Shown: piece by piece, positions 34,238 to 42,171 of the stretch | Layout of the letters: each line of letters opens with the position of its first letter | Numbering within the stretch: the stretch's first letter is position 1 | DNA from: a virus | DNA: 64,000 nucleotides | IMG/VR virus record: IMGVR_UViG_3300049005_000030 | Location: 37,154 to 101,153 of that record | Direction: 5' to 3' (one strand) | Made by a program: the position numbers and the translations under genes | The notes under the pieces: generated by a model | Told to the model about the DNA's origin: nothing | Databases searched by the model: none | What the model saw: the letters and a program-made list of their open reading frames with translations, nothing else

Positions 34238-34664
34238 TCAGGTCCGTGGCGGCCGGTGGCATCGCGTAGGCCCGCAGCAGGAACACCACTTCATACGGGA
34301 GCGTTGACGGGAACGTCATGCGATCGGTCACCACCGGCAGCATGTGCAGCGGCCCTTCCGAATCCGGCTCCGACAGCGCCAGGCGCACCCTGCCCATGGC
34401 CACGATCATCAGGCGCTGCTGAGCGGCCGACATCCACAGCATGTCCACCAACTGATTGATCACCTCGGAGCGGTTTTCTCGCGTCGCCTTGCCCCAGTAC
34501 ACGGCCGAGACCCGGATACTGTTGGTCAGCACCCGCAGATGATCCGGCGTCCAGCCGTTCACCAACGCCATGGCGATCTGCCCGAACAGCGTCGACTCGT
34601 CGATCTTCATTCGCAGTCGACCGTCATCGCCGACGTACAGATCCGGTTGGCGCGGGCCGCTCAC
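34230..34664 (-). CDS. Hypothetical protein
   Basis: A 144-residue protein from GTG 34664, overlapping the previous stop. It looks helical (FGQIAMALVNGWTPDHLRVL; EVINQLVDMLWMSAAQQRLM) with a beta C-terminal part. No family recognised. Confidence 0.62.
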   Translation of the reverse strand: MSGPRQPDLYVGDDGRLRMKIDESTLFGQIAMALVNGWTPDHLRVLTNSIRVSAVYWGKATRENRSEVINQLVDMLWMSAAQQRLMIVAMGRVRLALSEPDSEGPLHMLPVVTDRMTFPSTLPYEVVFLLRAYAMPPAATDLNI

Positions 34665-35077
34665 CGGCCGGACCCTAGGGCGGGCTTCACCACGTGCGCT
34701 TCGGTCGAAGCGTCGTTCATCAGCCGGTTGAACCACTGCTCGACACCCAGGGAATCCAGATGCCGGGCCTCCCGGATGTAGCGCTCGGCCAGCGGAAGCA
34801 GGCGGTTCGGGTCGTCGGTCGGAATGAATTCGGTGACGATACTGCGCGCCCGCATCTTCATGTCCACGACCATCCACCGCCCCAGGTCCAGAACCAGCTC
34901 GGTGGTCGGGGACTCGGCTCGGTAACCGATCACCGGCATTGCCACGATGCCGTCGATCAATTCGAAGCACGGCCGGGGGATGTCGTAGGCCCGACCGTCA
35001 CGAACGATGTCGACGCTGGTGTAGGCGTACTGGATACCGCCCGGAATGTGCACGGTCACGTAGCCGGTCAGCTTCAC
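34661..35077 (-). CDS. Hypothetical protein
   Basis: A 138-residue protein read from GTG 35077 after AGAGGA. An in-frame GTG at 35110 would lie upstream of the expected transcription start and is less likely. The N-terminal half is beta-rich (VTVHIPGGIQYAYTSVDIV), the C-terminal half helical (LLPLAERYIREARHLDSLG). Function unknown. Confidence 0.62.
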   Translation of the reverse strand: MKLTGYVTVHIPGGIQYAYTSVDIVRDGRAYDIPRPCFELIDGIVAMPVIGYRAESPTTELVLDLGRWMVVDMKMRARSIVTEFIPTDDPNRLLPLAERYIREARHLDSLGVEQWFNRLMNDASTEAHVVKPALGSGR

Positions 35078-35114
35078 TGCGTTCTGTCCTCTCGGTAGCG
35101 GAACGGTCACACAA

Positions 35115-35144
35115 ACCGTAGCCGACTACCGGGCGGCTAGTCAA
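35115..35144 (-). promoter_or_regulatory. Dyad-type promoter
   Basis: Minus strand TTGACT (35139-35144), 18 bp, TACGGT (35115-35120). The last codons of the 49-residue gene at 35137 read ATT GAC TAG, so the -35 and the stop overlap. Confidence 0.78.
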
Positions 35145-35286
35145 TCGGGTACGTCCGATCCAACCACTCCTCGAACTGGTCCGGCGGCATCGCCACCAAC
35201 TCCACCGGCACCTCGAACGCGTCAGCGATCTCCTGCACCAGCTCGCGTGCCGAATCGCGCAGTGCCTCGTTGTCCACGTCCCTCAC
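35137..35286 (-). CDS. Small acidic protein (49 residues)
   Basis: From GTG 35286 to TAG at 35137-35139; its start overlaps the previous stop (GTGA). It reads as a short helix-rich acidic protein (LRDSARELVQEIADAFEVPV ... FEEWLDRTYPID). It is the last gene of a long operon. Function unknown. Confidence 0.6.
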   Translation of the reverse strand: MRDVDNEALRDSARELVQEIADAFEVPVELVAMPPDQFEEWLDRTYPID

Positions 35287-35738
35287 CTCTCCGTCAGCAC
35301 CGCCGTAACCAGCGCGGCCACGAACAACCAGAACTCATGCCAGCATTGGTCCAGCATCTTTCCGCCAGTGAACGGCGTTCCTGGCATCCCCAGCTGGTGG
35401 AACTCGCTCCTGCCCATCGCTTTGTGCATGGCCTCGGCGGTGTACTCGCGGTCCATGAAGTAGTGGGTGATCGCGCTGACCAGCTGACCGGCGGCCACCG
35501 CCCGCGCCGACAAGCCGAGTCCCAACAGTCGGTTGACGGCCAGCAGCACCACGACCTGGGTGACGGTGTAGCTGGCGACGTGGCCGGCGCATGCCAGTTG
35601 ACCCTCGCGCGTGCGCTGGCCCTTGCGGGTGGCCTGATGGCTGGTTTGCACGTAGTAGTCGCCCACGGCGTGGGCCGTCCGGCCCGCCGCGTAGACGGCA
35701 CAGAACCGGACGGCCCGAATCAGAAGTCGCTTATTCAC
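35283..35738 (-). CDS. Integral membrane protein, DUF3307-like
   Basis: A 151-residue protein from GTG 35738. HAVGDYYVQTSHQA, a later His in CAGHVASYTVTQ, and ITHYFMDREYT resemble the spaced His/Asp residues of DUF3307-type membrane proteins, which carry similar motifs between membrane segments. Hydrophobic segments include VTQVVVLLAVNRLLGLGL and FWLFVAALVTAVL. The biochemical role of that family is unclear. The family link is tentative. Confidence 0.55.
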   Translation of the reverse strand: MNKRLLIRAVRFCAVYAAGRTAHAVGDYYVQTSHQATRKGQRTREGQLACAGHVASYTVTQVVVLLAVNRLLGLGLSARAVAAGQLVSAITHYFMDREYTAEAMHKAMGRSEFHQLGMPGTPFTGGKMLDQCWHEFWLFVAALVTAVLTER

Positions 35739-35745
35739 CGGGTAA

Positions 35746-35886
35746 TCATCTAACCCGGCGCGGCCGCAGTCTGCGCCATGTGACACACAACGCGTAGCTG
35801 ACAAAACCCGCGAGCAGGGCGACCAGCCCAGCCGCCACGTAGCCGGCGACGGCCATCCACAGCAGCAGCCAGCCCAGGTCACTCAC
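35746..35886 (-). CDS. Small single-span membrane protein (46 residues)
   Basis: GTG 35886 to TGA at 35746-35748, overlapping the previous gene by eight bases. One strongly hydrophobic segment (GWLLLWMAVAGYVAAGLVAL) is followed by a basic tail (WRRLRPRRVR). It sits directly before the DUF3307-like membrane gene. Confidence 0.55.
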   Translation of the reverse strand: MSDLGWLLLWMAVAGYVAAGLVALLAGFVSYALCVTWRRLRPRRVR

Positions 35887-36148
35887 CGGGCAGGCCCAGC
35901 GGCAGCTGCGGGTCCGGCGCCACGGTCAGGGTCGGCTTGGCCACCCCCGGCTTCGGGTTGGCCTCGTACCAGGCTTCGGCCTCCATGACCGCGTCCAGGT
36001 ACGAGCCGTCGCCCTGGTAGTACGCCGAATTGATCTTGTCTCGGGTCGCCTTCGGCAACCGATACCAGTCGGTACGGCAGGCGAACAGGCTGGTGGGAAT
36101 CGTCCGGCCACACCCCGGCGCTGGGCACTCGTGCTGGTTGGGCTTCAT
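35879..36148 (-). CDS. Small Cys-containing protein
   Basis: An 89-residue protein from ATG 36148, overlapping the previous stop. Its N-terminus has HECPAPGCGRTIPTSLFACR, a CxxxxC...C arrangement suggesting a zinc finger; the middle is helical (RLPKATRDKINSAYYQG). Function unknown. Confidence 0.62.
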   Translation of the reverse strand: MKPNQHECPAPGCGRTIPTSLFACRTDWYRLPKATRDKINSAYYQGDGSYLDAVMEAEAWYEANPKPGVAKPTLTVAPDPQLPLGLPGE

Positions 36149-37491
36149 CGGTCCTCGCTCGGCGACTTCGCGTACACCGTCCACACGCCAAGATGACCGG
36201 TCACCTTCTGCACCCAATCCGCCGCCGCGTCGATGCACTCGATACGGCCGCAGCAGTTCACCGAGGCGCTCGACACCTCCGGGTCGTAGATCGTCGGCCA
36301 GCCCACCGTGCCCTTGACCTCGGCGTGCGGGTCCTCCCACTGCACGTTCGCTTCCAACGTGGCAGCACGAGCCAGAAGTCTCGCCGCGACCTGACGTAAC
36401 TGGGCGGCGTCCAGGGCGACGCTGGGACCGTCGCTGTCGACGTACACCGACAGTAGGGCCGTCACCTCGCCGTCCTTGGTCGGCTCCAGCACCAGGTGAT
36501 AGTCACTGCCGTTCGCGTCGTGCCACGTCTGCCCACCCAGCGCCGCCTCACCCGTGGGCGGGACCCGCTCAACCAGCCTTTCCAGGTAGTCCATGCGATT
36601 GAACATGGTGCGCTCGACAGTGGCCGGAAACGCCCGATGGAAGTCCAGAATCTCGTCGATGCGCTCGATCATCGCCCGCGCGTTGGTCGCCCAGTGCGTC
36701 GCGTCGGTGAGGCTGACGTCCCCAGGCAGCCCAGCCCACTTGGCCACCTGCGCCAGGCTCACCGACCCGGGCCGGCGGGCGGCCAGGTCGGCCAGCTCGG
36801 TCAGCATGCGCCGCGCGTCGTCGACGACGCGGCCGCCACGCAGCTCGTAGCCGTTGACCGCAGCGACGGCGCCGACCACGCGCAACACCCCGTCGGCCAC
36901 GGCCGCCCGGTCGATCAGCGTGGAATTCGCGGTCTCCGTCGGCAGACTCATCGCCCCGGCGATCAGACGGGCCAGCGCGCCCTCGGTGTTGTGCTGCACA
37001 ACGGTGCGGTGGCCGTCGACGACGGCGACGTGCAGGGTGTCGCCCGGCTCCAGCGAGAGCGGCTCCGGCAGGACGAACTGGAACGAAACTCCCGGGTTGG
37101 CCTCCACCTTGATCTCGTTGACGAAGTGGCTCGCGGTGATCTCGCAGGTGGGCGCACGCATCACGAACACGAACGGCTGGGTGTCGACGCTGCGCCGCTT
37201 CTCGAACTTGGCGAAGTCGACCGCGCTGCGGATCACGCCACCCATAGTTTCGCCCACGGTCTGACCGAGGTATTGGGCGTCCAGCCAGCGCTGCCACGCC
37301 ACCGGTGGGGACGCGAACATCTCGTCGGGGACCGAGGGGCGCGGCGCCACCGACATGATCATGGCGGCGGAGTGCTGGCGCAGCGTCCGGGCCAGGTCGG
37401 CCGGACGAACACCGGTAGCGACCAGCTCGCGCTCGACCGGTTCGCTGGCGTCCTGCTCGACGACGCTCACGGAAACACGAAAACTACTCAT
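36145..37491 (-). CDS. Large protein of unknown function
   Basis: A 448-residue protein. The first 170 residues are mixed (SSFRVSVSVVEQDASEPVER; FVFVMRAPTCEITASHFVNE), the middle is helical, and the end has SVNCCGRIECIDAAADWVQK. No catalytic or binding motif was recognised. It is one of the largest genes in the 35-45 kb block of unknown genes. Confidence 0.65.
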   Translation of the reverse strand: MSSFRVSVSVVEQDASEPVERELVATGVRPADLARTLRQHSAAMIMSVAPRPSVPDEMFASPPVAWQRWLDAQYLGQTVGETMGGVIRSAVDFAKFEKRRSVDTQPFVFVMRAPTCEITASHFVNEIKVEANPGVSFQFVLPEPLSLEPGDTLHVAVVDGHRTVVQHNTEGALARLIAGAMSLPTETANSTLIDRAAVADGVLRVVGAVAAVNGYELRGGRVVDDARRMLTELADLAARRPGSVSLAQVAKWAGLPGDVSLTDATHWATNARAMIERIDEILDFHRAFPATVERTMFNRMDYLERLVERVPPTGEAALGGQTWHDANGSDYHLVLEPTKDGEVTALLSVYVDSDGPSVALDAAQLRQVAARLLARAATLEANVQWEDPHAEVKGTVGWPTIYDPEVSSASVNCCGRIECIDAAADWVQKVTGHLGVWTVYAKSPSEDR

Positions 37492-37666
37492 CTATATGCC
37501 TCTCGCGGGTGAACAGCGACCGAGACGACCCGATCGCGTGATAAAGGAAGTACGGAACCAACAGCGACGACAGCAGGTACTGCCCCTGGACGAAGCCGGC
37601 CGCGATGGCGATACCCATCACCCACGCCATCGGCGCCCACGGCCGGCGGCGCCCCAGCCGCATCAC
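37484..37666 (-). CDS. Small membrane protein
   Basis: A 60-residue protein from GTG 37666 (followed at once by ATG), with a basic start, a hydrophobic middle (APMAWVMGIAIAAGFVQGQY and LLSSLLVPYFLYHAI) and a charged C-terminus. Probably two short spans. Function unknown. Confidence 0.58.
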   Translation of the reverse strand: MMRLGRRRPWAPMAWVMGIAIAAGFVQGQYLLSSLLVPYFLYHAIGSSRSLFTRERHIDE

Positions 37667-37920
37667 AACGCACCACCCGACGGCAGGGCCGGCGGCGAAC
37701 CGGGCAGCGCGAGGCGGATCGAGTCCAGCTCGGCGACGGCGACGCTGGCGTGCCCGGAGATCTCCAACACGATGCCGCGCTGCTGGTCGAGCTGAAAACC
37801 GGTGACGGTGCCTGCCACCGGCGGATTCGTACCCGCGATCAGCACCTGCCTGCCCAGCAGCGTGGCCAGCTTGGACATGATCGCGGCGACACCGGCGACC
37901 GCGTCATCGTGCTCGATCAC
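37663..37920 (-). CDS. Small beta-rich protein
   Basis: An 85-residue protein from GTG 37920 overlapping the previous stop. After a short helix, strands follow (RQVLIAGTNPPVAGTVTGFQ; GIVLEISGHASVAVAELDSI), as in small beta-barrels. Function unknown. Confidence 0.6.
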   Translation of the reverse strand: MIEHDDAVAGVAAIMSKLATLLGRQVLIAGTNPPVAGTVTGFQLDQQRGIVLEISGHASVAVAELDSIRLALPGSPPALPSGGAL

Positions 37921-38753
37921 GGCAGCTTCTCCAGTGGCACGCCGGTGACGATCGAGACCAGCTTGCGGTGCTCGCTCACCCGGATCTCCGCGACCTTGGC
38001 GGCCGGCACCCCGACCGCCAGCACCCCGGCCGCGCCGAACATGCGCAGCGCCTTCTCCCGGAACGCGGTCATGCTGTGCACATCGCACCCGTCGTAGCAC
38101 TCGTCTCGGTGCAACATCGTGGCCGCGTCGTCCAGCTGATCGGCGTCCACCGTGGTCACCGGGCCCGGCTCGACCTGTATCCGGTGCTGGGAGGCGATCA
38201 GCTTGGGCAGCAGCGAGATGGCCACGTGCGCGCAGGCGTGCGCCACCCAAGCCGACACCGGCTCGTAGTCCTTGCCCTCGCCGTACTCCGAAGGCCACGA
38301 CCGGCGGGCCGCGTACGCGCCCGGATCGGAGGCGGCCAGCGAGAAGCCCTGTTCGACCATGGACAGGTCGGTCACCCGGATCCGCGCCGCCGGGCCCGCC
38401 TGCCGCTTGATCGCGTTGACCGCGTCCTCGATCTCCGCGCCGATGTCGGCCGGGTCGACCCCAAGGCGTTCGCCCATCAGCCGGGTGGCCTCGGCCAGCG
38501 AGATGGGCGGGCGCTGGTCGGCCGGCCGGTCGTCGGTCGAGGAGATGTCGCGCAGCGCGTGGGTGTTGATCTGCTTCCAGGTTTGCCCGGCATCCGGCGT
38601 GCCCTCGCGTACCCAGCAGTAGTCCAGCCGCTCGACCGTGGCCGGCAGGATCCGCAAGTAGCTGATGCCCTCCACCGCGCTGGTCGCTCGGTACACCTTC
38701 GACACAACGGTGGATGGTTGCGGCGACCCGGGCGGGAAAACCTTTTCTGTCAC
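37917..38753 (-). CDS. Hypothetical protein
   Basis: A 278-residue protein from GTG 38753. It contains a helix-rich middle (LAEATRLMGERLGVDPADIG) and HRDECYDGCDVHS, a His/Cys group that could hold a metal. It is coupled to both neighbours by four-base overlaps. No family recognised. Confidence 0.63.
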   Translation of the reverse strand: MTEKVFPPGSPQPSTVVSKVYRATSAVEGISYLRILPATVERLDYCWVREGTPDAGQTWKQINTHALRDISSTDDRPADQRPPISLAEATRLMGERLGVDPADIGAEIEDAVNAIKRQAGPAARIRVTDLSMVEQGFSLAASDPGAYAARRSWPSEYGEGKDYEPVSAWVAHACAHVAISLLPKLIASQHRIQVEPGPVTTVDADQLDDAATMLHRDECYDGCDVHSMTAFREKALRMFGAAGVLAVGVPAAKVAEIRVSEHRKLVSIVTGVPLEKLP

Positions 38754-39070
38754 GTCGGAAGCTCCAATCGGCTCATGCGGTCGACGGCGAGGCCGAGCAG
38801 GGAACGGGCCACCACGATGTCGCGGTCGGTCATCGTGTCGAACACCGGCATGGTGTCGCTGGTCAGCGGATAGGTGGCGTTGCGCGAGGTGACCAGCAGG
38901 ATCTCGTCGCGCCCGGTGTAGGGCATGATCGGCGTGATGTCCTCGGCCAGGCGGCGCCGCACCTCGGCGGCCAGAGTTCGGGCGGCGCGCACGTAGTTGG
39001 CCGGCACCGAGCTGTCGACATCCTCGGCCGTGATCAGTCGCAGCGCGGACTCCAGGGTCACCTCGTTCAC
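38750..39070 (-). CDS. Hypothetical protein
   Basis: A 106-residue helical protein (ESALRLITAEDVDSSVPANY; ARTLAAEVRRRLAEDI) coupled to its neighbours by overlaps. Function unknown. Confidence 0.6.
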   Translation of the reverse strand: MNEVTLESALRLITAEDVDSSVPANYVRAARTLAAEVRRRLAEDITPIMPYTGRDEILLVTSRNATYPLTSDTMPVFDTMTDRDIVVARSLLGLAVDRMSRLELPT

Positions 39071-39333
39071 CGGACCCGCCGCCTCTCGGTGATCAGCGAG
39101 TCGGCCAGGTCGCCGATGGCCGCGTCCCAGGCCGCGTTCGCCAGCGCGATGGCGGCGGCCGCGACCACCCGCAGCTCCCCGGCAGTGATGTGGTTAGCCC
39201 GGAACGCGCGCACAGCGCCGGACGAGTCGAGCGTGACGCCCTCGCCGGGCTTCAAGCCCAGCAGTTTCGTGTCGGCCTCGGCCAGCAGCTCGGCCAGCTG
39301 GTCAAGGGCGAAATCGTTGGCGCGTCCGGTCAC
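39067..39333 (-). CDS. Hypothetical protein
   Basis: An 88-residue helical protein (LDQLAELLAEADTKLLGLKP; LRVVAAAAIALANAAWDAAI), ending in a basic RRRVR. Function unknown. Confidence 0.6.
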   Translation of the reverse strand: MTGRANDFALDQLAELLAEADTKLLGLKPGEGVTLDSSGAVRAFRANHITAGELRVVAAAAIALANAAWDAAIGDLADSLITERRRVR

Positions 39334-39560
39334 CGTCGGGCCGCCTGGTCCTGCTCGATCAGGACATAGCCGGCCAGCAGCGCACGGACCAGGTCCATGG
39401 CGGCGCCGCCGCTGACGTGGCCGTAGCCGGCGACATGCATGGTGCTGTCACCGGGCTTGAACGTGACGTCGCGGCCAACGCGGATGTAGTCGCGCTCGCA
39501 AGCGGGCGCCGGCAGGTCGGTGACGGTGTACTGGTCGACCTTGACCAGGGGGATGGACAT
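39330..39560 (-). CDS. Hypothetical protein, first gene of an operon
   Basis: A 76-residue protein read from ATG 39560 (MSIPLVKVDQ) after an AAAGG site. Beta-rich start, helical end (GAAMDLVRALLAGYVLIEQD). It is the first gene downstream of the promoter at 39596. Function unknown. Confidence 0.6.
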   Translation of the reverse strand: MSIPLVKVDQYTVTDLPAPACERDYIRVGRDVTFKPGDSTMHVAGYGHVSGGAAMDLVRALLAGYVLIEQDQAARR

Positions 39561-39595
39561 GGTGCGGCCTTTCGGGTTGGGAAGCGGGACAGCCA

Positions 39596-39625
39596 AGGCT
39601 AGCCGATGAATCACCGGCTAGTCAA
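39596..39625 (-). promoter_or_regulatory. Dyad-type promoter
   Basis: Minus strand TTGACT (39620-39625), 18 bp, TAGCCT (39596-39601); spacer AGCCGGTG...TCGGC. The TAG of the gene at 39618 follows the -35. It leads an operon of about 4.4 kb ending at 35137. Confidence 0.8.
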
Positions 39626-39836
39626 TCGGCGGAAGGTGGAACACGTCCTCGACCTTGACGTTCAGCACCATCAGCACCACCTCCGTCGTCGCGCAAGGAA
39701 ACGGCCGCAGATCCCCGTGGGCATTCAGGCATTCCGCGCACGCCCAGTACCCGCCGTAGCGCTCCGGGCCATGCGCTTCCAGCACCGCGTCGGCCACCCT
39801 GCTCGCGGTGACCGCGAGTCGAACATCAGCATCCAT
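39618..39836 (-). CDS. Small Cys-containing protein from a leaderless mRNA
   Basis: A 72-residue protein from ATG 39836, which begins 7 bases after the -10 of the promoter at 39843. YWACAECLNAHGDLRPFPC could form a small zinc site. It is the only gene between two promoters. Function unknown. Confidence 0.62.
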   Translation of the reverse strand: MDADVRLAVTASRVADAVLEAHGPERYGGYWACAECLNAHGDLRPFPCATTEVVLMVLNVKVEDVFHLPPID

Positions 39837-39842
39837 ACCAAA

Positions 39843-39872
39843 AGAGTAGCCGGCATCACATCGGCTACATAG
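39843..39872 (-). promoter_or_regulatory. Dyad-type promoter with weak -35, leaderless
   Basis: Minus strand CTATGT (39867-39872), 18 bp, TACTCT (39843-39848). The spacer dyad AGCCGATG...GCCGGC is kept while the -35 has drifted. Confidence 0.68.
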
Positions 39873-39876
39873 AGAA

Positions 39877-39906
39877 GTGGCCGCCACCCCGAAGGATGAC
39901 GGCCAC
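39877..39906 (-). terminator. Possible hairpin terminator
   Basis: GTGGCCG (39877-39883) pairs with CGGCCAC (39900-39906) downstream of the stop at 39921 on the minus strand; a TTCTCTAT tract follows. A weaker stem than the other terminators. Confidence 0.5.
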
Positions 39907-39920
39907 CCGGCCACGCCCGG

Positions 39921-40673
39921 TCAGCTCGGCGGATTCACCGACACCGTCAGCTCCCACCCGCTGTCACGGTTGTCCTCGGCCAACTGCCGCATGTACTGCT
40001 CCACGGCCAGCGGCGTCCACGCCCCCCGCAGCACGATCGTCACCCGCTTGTCGGCGAGGTCGTCGGACCGGAGCATCTCCGAGGTCATCTCGCCGCCCTC
40101 GGCAATGTCCGGGATCAACGCCAGCAGCGCCTCCCGGCCCTCCCGCGCGGACAGCAGCGCCAACAACACGTCCATGTTGTGGGTGATGTCCAGGCAGGCC
40201 CGGCGCGCGATCGGGAACTCCTCGTCGTCCATCACATCCGGGAACTGCTCGTTGACCCCGCCCACCGCCGTACGCAGATCCTTCAGCGCCAACAGCGCCC
40301 GGCGCCACTCGTTCTGCTGCGGCGTCAACGCATCCAGGTCCAGCCGATCGAAGCTGAACGGCGAGTTGAGAAACGCCAGCGCCGACCGCAGTCGGATCTG
40401 ACTCTCCTGCTGCCGGCACCACCTCACGAACTCCAACTGGATCCTGGCCTGTGCGATCAGCTCGGCGTCGCCGTCGGAGTGCGGCGCGTTCAACGCCGAA
40501 CCCAACGCGGTGCGGAACGCGTCGGCCGCGTCCTGCTCCATCCGCCAGCGGCCAATCAGCACCTTCACCCGTACCGGCAGGAAACCCGTGGGAATCTCGG
40601 CGTCATCCAGGTACTTCGCGATCTCGTCCAGCATCGCGTTGGCGGTCTCAGCGCTCCGCGTCTGCTCATCCAT
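39921..40673 (-). CDS. Hypothetical helical protein
   Basis: A 250-residue protein from ATG 40673. It is largely helical (RSAETANAMLDEIAKYLDDA; AELIAQARIQLEFVRWCRQQ; LVARGREALLALIP-like segments) with a C-terminal beta part (VTIVLRGAWTPLAVEQYMRQ). It is the last gene of the operon from the promoter at 45280. No family recognised. Confidence 0.63.
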   Translation of the reverse strand: MDEQTRSAETANAMLDEIAKYLDDAEIPTGFLPVRVKVLIGRWRMEQDAADAFRTALGSALNAPHSDGDAELIAQARIQLEFVRWCRQQESQIRLRSALAFLNSPFSFDRLDLDALTPQQNEWRRALLALKDLRTAVGGVNEQFPDVMDDEEFPIARRACLDITHNMDVLLALLSAREGREALLALIPDIAEGGEMTSEMLRSDDLADKRVTIVLRGAWTPLAVEQYMRQLAEDNRDSGWELTVSVNPPS

Positions 40674-40746
40674 CCTGTGCGCCCTCTTCCTTCGGCCAGA
40701 TCATGTACTGGGCGGCCAACTCGTCGAACACCGGCGTGTCGCTCAC
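40666..40746 (-). CDS. Very small protein (26 residues)
   Basis: A GTG at 40746 overlaps the stop of the 58-residue gene (GTGA) and the reading continues for 26 residues (SDTPVFDELAAQYMIWPKEE...) to a TGA that overlaps the next start. The gap-free chaining on both sides is the main support. Function unknown. Confidence 0.45.
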   Translation of the reverse strand: MSDTPVFDELAAQYMIWPKEEGAQDG

Positions 40747-40919
40747 CGGCGCCACGTCCTGCGATCCAGCTCGGTGTAGCCCCGTTCCCGCTGCGCCATC
40801 AGCTCCAGCCGGCGGTCCAACAACTCGTTGGCCTCCATCAGCGCCAGCGGGTGAGCCAGCATCCCCACCAGCCGGCGCAGCTGCCGGTCCAGCTTCGCGA
40901 TCTTCGTCATGGTGCTCAT
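40743..40919 (-). CDS. Small coiled-coil protein (58 residues)
   Basis: ATG 40919 to TGA at 40743-40745. A charged helix runs through the whole protein (KIAKLDRQLRRLVGMLAHPL, then MEANELLDRRLELMAQRERG), consistent with a short coiled coil. Function unknown. Confidence 0.58.
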   Translation of the reverse strand: MSTMTKIAKLDRQLRRLVGMLAHPLALMEANELLDRRLELMAQRERGYTELDRRTWRR

Positions 40920-40928
40920 CCGGCGCGC

Positions 40929-41090
40929 TCACAACGAGCCCTGGCCAGCGAACGCCCACAGCGCGAGCATCCACACCCCGCCGATCATCAACGCGATGGA
41001 CAGGCCACGCTGCGTCTTGCCGACCAGCCAGGCCAGCACGAACAGCGCCGCACCCACGAGCACCAGGCCAATCTGCCCAACCACGGGCAT
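40929..41090 (-). CDS. Small two-span membrane protein (53 residues)
   Basis: ATG 41090 to TGA at 40929-40931. Two hydrophobic segments (GQIGLVLVGAALFVLAWLVG and LSIALMIGGVWMLALWAF) are joined by a basic loop (KTQRG). It lies next to two other envelope proteins (41092 and 41590), forming a small membrane cluster. Confidence 0.58.
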   Translation of the reverse strand: MPVVGQIGLVLVGAALFVLAWLVGKTQRGLSIALMIGGVWMLALWAFAGQGSL

Positions 41091-41091
41091 C

Positions 41092-41568
41092 TCAGCCGCC
41101 CGTCGACGGCGCGGCGCACTCGGTCGCGCTGAGCTCGGCCGGCAGGTCGACGGCCTTGAAGTCCTGCGACAGGTACTGACGCGACCGGGCGTTGTAGTCG
41201 GCCACCAGGGCGTTGCACTGGTTGGTCAGGCCCGACAGGTCCGAGTGCAACAACTGGTCGTGCTCGGCCGCCTGGTCCCAACCGCCGCTCGGCGCCCCGG
41301 CCGGGTGCGCCTTCTCCCACGCGGTGACCTCGCCGGCCTTCGCGGCGATGTTGGCCTTGAACTGGCCCAACTGGGCATAGTCGGCCTCGAACTGGGCCTG
41401 GGCGGAGATGAAGTTGTCCGCGCTGTTCTTGCGCGAGTACGAGTCGCCGGCGCCCTTGACCGGCGAAAGGATCACGCCGAGGCCCCACAGCACCCCGACC
41501 ACGATCAGCCCCGCCACCAGCGCGATGGCGCAGACCAGCAGCACCGTGCGCATGGGGCGCTGCTCCAT
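41092..41568 (-). CDS. Membrane-anchored extracellular protein
   Basis: A 158-residue protein from ATG 41568 after GGTGGGAG; ATG 41589 is also in frame with its own possible site. One N-terminal membrane segment (VLLVCAIALVAGLIVVGVLW) leads to an outer helical domain (DNFISAQAQFEADYAQLGQF) and a C-terminal pair of Cys (LTNQCNALV ... SATECAAPS) likely to form a disulphide outside the cell. Function unknown. Confidence 0.65.
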   Translation of the reverse strand: MEQRPMRTVLLVCAIALVAGLIVVGVLWGLGVILSPVKGAGDSYSRKNSADNFISAQAQFEADYAQLGQFKANIAAKAGEVTAWEKAHPAGAPSGGWDQAAEHDQLLHSDLSGLTNQCNALVADYNARSRQYLSQDFKAVDLPAELSATECAAPSTGG

Positions 41569-41589
41569 GCCCGTCTCCCACCTGTTCAT

Positions 41590-42171
41590 CTACTGACCCA
41601 CCTTCTGGCTACCCACCGACGGCTTGGCGTTGGCGTCCATGGTGAGCAGCGGCTTGGTCGGCAGGTCGATCGGGGCATCCGTCTCGATCCACGGCACCAT
41701 CTTGGACAGCTGGATCTCCACCCCGGAGGTCGTATAGAACGCCACGTTGCCCGGCTCCGGGCCGTAGGTGCCGTTGTCGCCGGGCGCGTCGGTGACCGGG
41801 TCGCCCGTGTAGTCGCCGTTGATCAGCTGCGAGGTGGTCATCTGCGAGTCCGGCGAGAACGCCATGCCCTGGATGGCGAACTGGGTGATCGGCTGGCCCT
41901 GCTGGTTCAGCACGATGATCCAGCGCGAGGCGGCCTTGTTGTTCTGCCGGAGCAGGTGCTCCCGCAGCATCTGCCGCTCCAACCACTTGCCGGCCACCAT
42001 CTCGTCGAACGGGTAGGCGACCGACTTGCTGGACGCGTCACCGACCTTGTTGGTGATGTCCTGGCTGGCCTGGTGCGCGGTCGGCCCGCACGACTCCGCC
42101 GTGGTGCCGATGAACACGGCGATAGCCGCGAACGCCACGCCGAGGATTCTTCCCCGCTTCGTGAACTTCAT
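41590..42171 (-). CDS. Secreted or lipid-anchored protein
   Basis: A 193-residue protein from ATG 42171 after GAAGGA. A signal peptide is clear (KFTKRGRILGVAFAAIAVFI), followed by GTTAESCGPT; a Cys just after the hydrophobic stretch suggests lipid modification, though the lipobox is imperfect. The mature part is mixed alpha-beta (SRWIIVLNQQGQPITQFAIQ). A surface role such as exclusion of other phages is possible but unproven. Confidence 0.65.
   Translation of the reverse strand: MKFTKRGRILGVAFAAIAVFIGTTAESCGPTAHQASQDITNKVGDASSKSVAYPFDEMVAGKWLERQMLREHLLRQNNKAASRWIIVLNQQGQPITQFAIQGMAFSPDSQMTTSQLINGDYTGDPVTDAPGDNGTYGPEPGNVAFYTTSGVEIQLSKMVPWIETDAPIDLPTKPLLTMDANAKPSVGSQKVGQ

Noticed and set aside
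35077-35110. GTG 35110 as start of the gene at 34661
   Set aside because: It would lie upstream of the transcription start predicted from the promoter at 35115; GTG 35077 has an AGAGGA site.
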